NCBI GenBank assembly: GCA_937891725.1
Contig: CALAHL010000892.1
Span: 1-7,560 of the forward strand
Reading direction: 5' to 3'
Origin: an uncultured Rhodospirillaceae bacterium
GTDB taxonomy: Bacteria; Pseudomonadota; Alphaproteobacteria; Thalassobaculales; Thalassobaculaceae
Length of the DNA: 7,560 nt
In this document: positions 6,593 to 7,560 of the stretch, piece by piece
How positions within the stretch are numbered: the stretch's first letter is position 1
Layout: each line of letters begins with the position of its first letter
The notes under the pieces: model-generated
The model's input: the letters and a program-made list of their open reading frames with translations, nothing else
What the model was told of the DNA's origin: nothing
Databases searched by the model: none
Translations under genes and position numbers: made by a program

Positions 6593-6638
6593 GCCATCGC
6601 CGGTCGCTCGGTGTCGACATAAATGTCAGAGATGGCTC
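6591..6638. repeat. Nested inverted repeats after the phosphatase gene
   Basis: GAGCCATC (6591-6598, starting inside the phosphatase stop codon) is the exact complement of GATGGCTC (6631-6638). Between them sits a second inverted repeat, GACAT-AA-ATGTC (6616-6627), and the palindrome TGTCGACA (6612-6619). Folded, this gives an outer 8-bp stem with an inner hairpin. No T run follows on the plus strand, so it is not a textbook terminator, but it could stabilise the 3' end of the operon mRNA. Confidence 0.4.
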
Positions 6639-6643
6639 TGAAA

Positions 6644-6667
6644 TTATCCGGTCCCTCGGTCGGATAA
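6644..6667 (-). terminator. Candidate terminator hairpin between convergent units
   Basis: TTATCCG (6644-6650) and CGGATAA (6661-6667) form a perfect 7-base stem around a 10-base loop. Read on the minus strand it lies 18 bases past the gtrA-like stop and is followed by a short TTT, weakly favouring termination of the minus-strand unit. On the plus-strand transcript, two G-U pairs and one C-G pair could lengthen the stem, but no U tract follows. It may act in both directions. The short T tract keeps confidence low. Confidence 0.35.
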
Positions 6668-6685
6668 ACGATACCGCATTGTCTC

Positions 6686-7078
6686 TCAGGTCTTGGCGCG
6701 GAACGTCCAAAACCGATTGGCGGCATAGTGCCAGCCCACGAGGCATCCGGTGACACCGACCTGCGACGGCAGGTACGGCCACTGAAACCCGTTGACCAGC
6801 AGCGCCATCGCTCCCGCATTAAGAGCCACGCCGGTCGCCGCGACGAACAGGAACTTTGGGATGGATGAGGCGTGCGATCTGGTGGTCTCGAAGACGAAAA
6901 GGCGCGAGAGGGCGTAGTTGACGAATGCGCCGAGCAAAAACCCGCAGGTGGAGGCCAGGACCGACCACACTCCGTAAGCCTCGACCAATAGGATCAGCAG
7001 TGCGTAATGCGCTGCGGTGCCGACGGCCCCGACGGCAAGAAACCTCAAAAACTGCGGCCCGGTCCGAAGCGCGGTCAT
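6686..7078 (-). CDS. GtrA-family polytopic membrane protein
   Basis: This small inner-membrane protein (130 aa) has four predicted hydrophobic segments. Family members are implicated in moving undecaprenyl-phosphate-linked sugars across the membrane or otherwise helping surface polysaccharide synthesis. The two family-typical motifs are present: NYALSRLFVF in the middle and YAANRFWTF near the C terminus. The frame is open further upstream, but the leader there is Arg/Pro-rich and unlike the family. The ATG at 7078 restores the usual length of about 130 residues and has GGGGGAAA (7082-7089) just upstream. Its first four bases (ATGA) overlap the stop of the upstream YfhO-like gene, so the two are probably translated together. 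The specific sugar or polymer cannot be deduced. Confidence 0.85.
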   Translation of the reverse strand: MTALRTGPQFLRFLAVGAVGTAAHYALLILLVEAYGVWSVLASTCGFLLGAFVNYALSRLFVFETTRSHASSIPKFLFVAATGVALNAGAMALLVNGFQWPYLPSQVGVTGCLVGWHYAANRFWTFRAKT

Positions 7079-7560
7079 CGGTTTCCCCCGCCGCGTGAGG
7101 CGAGTATCGAGGTCAGCAGGTCGAACTGGAATGTAACCTCGCGGTCGCCGGGACGCACGGCGACGGCCTGAAACAGCCCGTTGGCCGGGACCAGAGGGCG
7201 GGGCTCTCCGTCGACCGAGGCGGTCCATCCCGGATAGGCGGGAACGTGGAAGACCAGCCAGCCCGGCACGTCCGGGGCGATCGACGCTCTCAGCATGTTG
7301 GCGCTATGGGTTTCGGTCCGCACCGCCCCCGCATCGGACGGTTCCTCTGCTGGGATCCGGTCAGAGGATGGAGCCACGCCGATCAATGCCTCGGAGCGCC
7401 ACTCTAAGTCCGGCAGCGGCTCAAGCCCGGCGATCTGGCCCGGTGTGTTCGGCCGGACCCGATCGGCGCGGATCAGGACAACTCGGGGCACGGCCTTGTG
7501 GTTTTCATAGACAAAAGCGCGGCCGACCTTCACCGGCGGAGCGAAGACGGCCGCGCTTGC
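7075..7560 (-). CDS. YfhO-like membrane protein, C-terminal part (cut by window edge)
   Basis: The frame is open to the right edge of the window; only the last 161 codons are visible and the true start lies outside. VYENHKAVPR near the beginning of the visible part resembles the VYEN..ALPR motif of the YfhO family. The segment from GWLVFHVPAYPGW through VDGEPRPLVPANGLFQAV is typical of the C-terminal beta-rich domain found in YfhO and related large glycosyltransferase-like membrane proteins. YfhO of Bacillus is implicated in glycosylation of envelope polymers. No membrane segment is visible in this part; those would be upstream. An internal GTG at 7533 is not taken as the start because recognisable frame continues to the edge. 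Its stop overlaps the GtrA-family start. Confidence 0.7.
   Translation of the reverse strand, partial: ASAAVFAPPVKVGRAFVYENHKAVPRVVLIRADRVRPNTPGQIAGLEPLPDLEWRSEALIGVAPSSDRIPAEEPSDAGAVRTETHSANMLRASIAPDVPGWLVFHVPAYPGWTASVDGEPRPLVPANGLFQAVAVRPGDREVTFQFDLLTSILASRGGGNR

Noticed and set aside
7079..7228. Longer GtrA-family start at 7228
   Set aside because: The added 50 residues are Arg/Pro-rich, overlap the YfhO-like coding region in another frame, and do not fit the family length; ATG 7078 has a ribosome binding site and an ATGA overlap.

Overview
The window looks like GC-rich chromosomal DNA from an alphaproteobacterium, possibly of the Rhodospirillales. That placement is inferred from base composition, codon use and the style of the protein sequences; no rRNA or marker gene confirms it. 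No tRNA, rRNA, CRISPR array, insertion sequence or integrase was recognised.

Positions 1-316 hold no gene I can support, but they end in a plausible promoter with a symmetric operator-like element just before the first gene. From 317 to 6592 there is one compact plus-strand run of seven genes: phnD (periplasmic binding protein), phnC (ATPase), two phnE-type permeases, a Na+/phosphate cotransporter-family protein with a C-terminal PhoU-like domain, a HisE-like pyrophosphohydrolase, and an inositol-monophosphatase-family phosphatase. Gaps are 40 bases or less and several junctions overlap by 1-4 bases or more, so these genes are probably co-transcribed. A palindrome-rich spacer (6593-6685) separates them from a convergent minus-strand pair: a GtrA-family membrane protein and the C-terminal end of a YfhO-like membrane protein that runs off the right edge.

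The phn genes encode a complete ABC importer (D, C, E, E) of the phosphonate/phosphite/phosphate class. No C-P lyase, phosphonatase or phosphite dehydrogenase lies beside it. The binding protein also appears to lack the acidic pair that holds the amino group of 2-aminoethylphosphonate in E. coli PhnD. Together with the downstream Na+/Pi-PhoU protein, nucleotide-type pyrophosphohydrolase and phosphatase, one reading is a phosphorus-scavenging module: import of a phosphorus compound, hydrolysis to phosphate, and balancing of cytoplasmic phosphate. The simpler reading is a phosphate/phosphonate transporter operon followed by housekeeping hisE and IMPase-family genes. The sequence alone does not decide between them.

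The minus-strand pair probably belongs to a separate unit for cell-envelope glycosylation.
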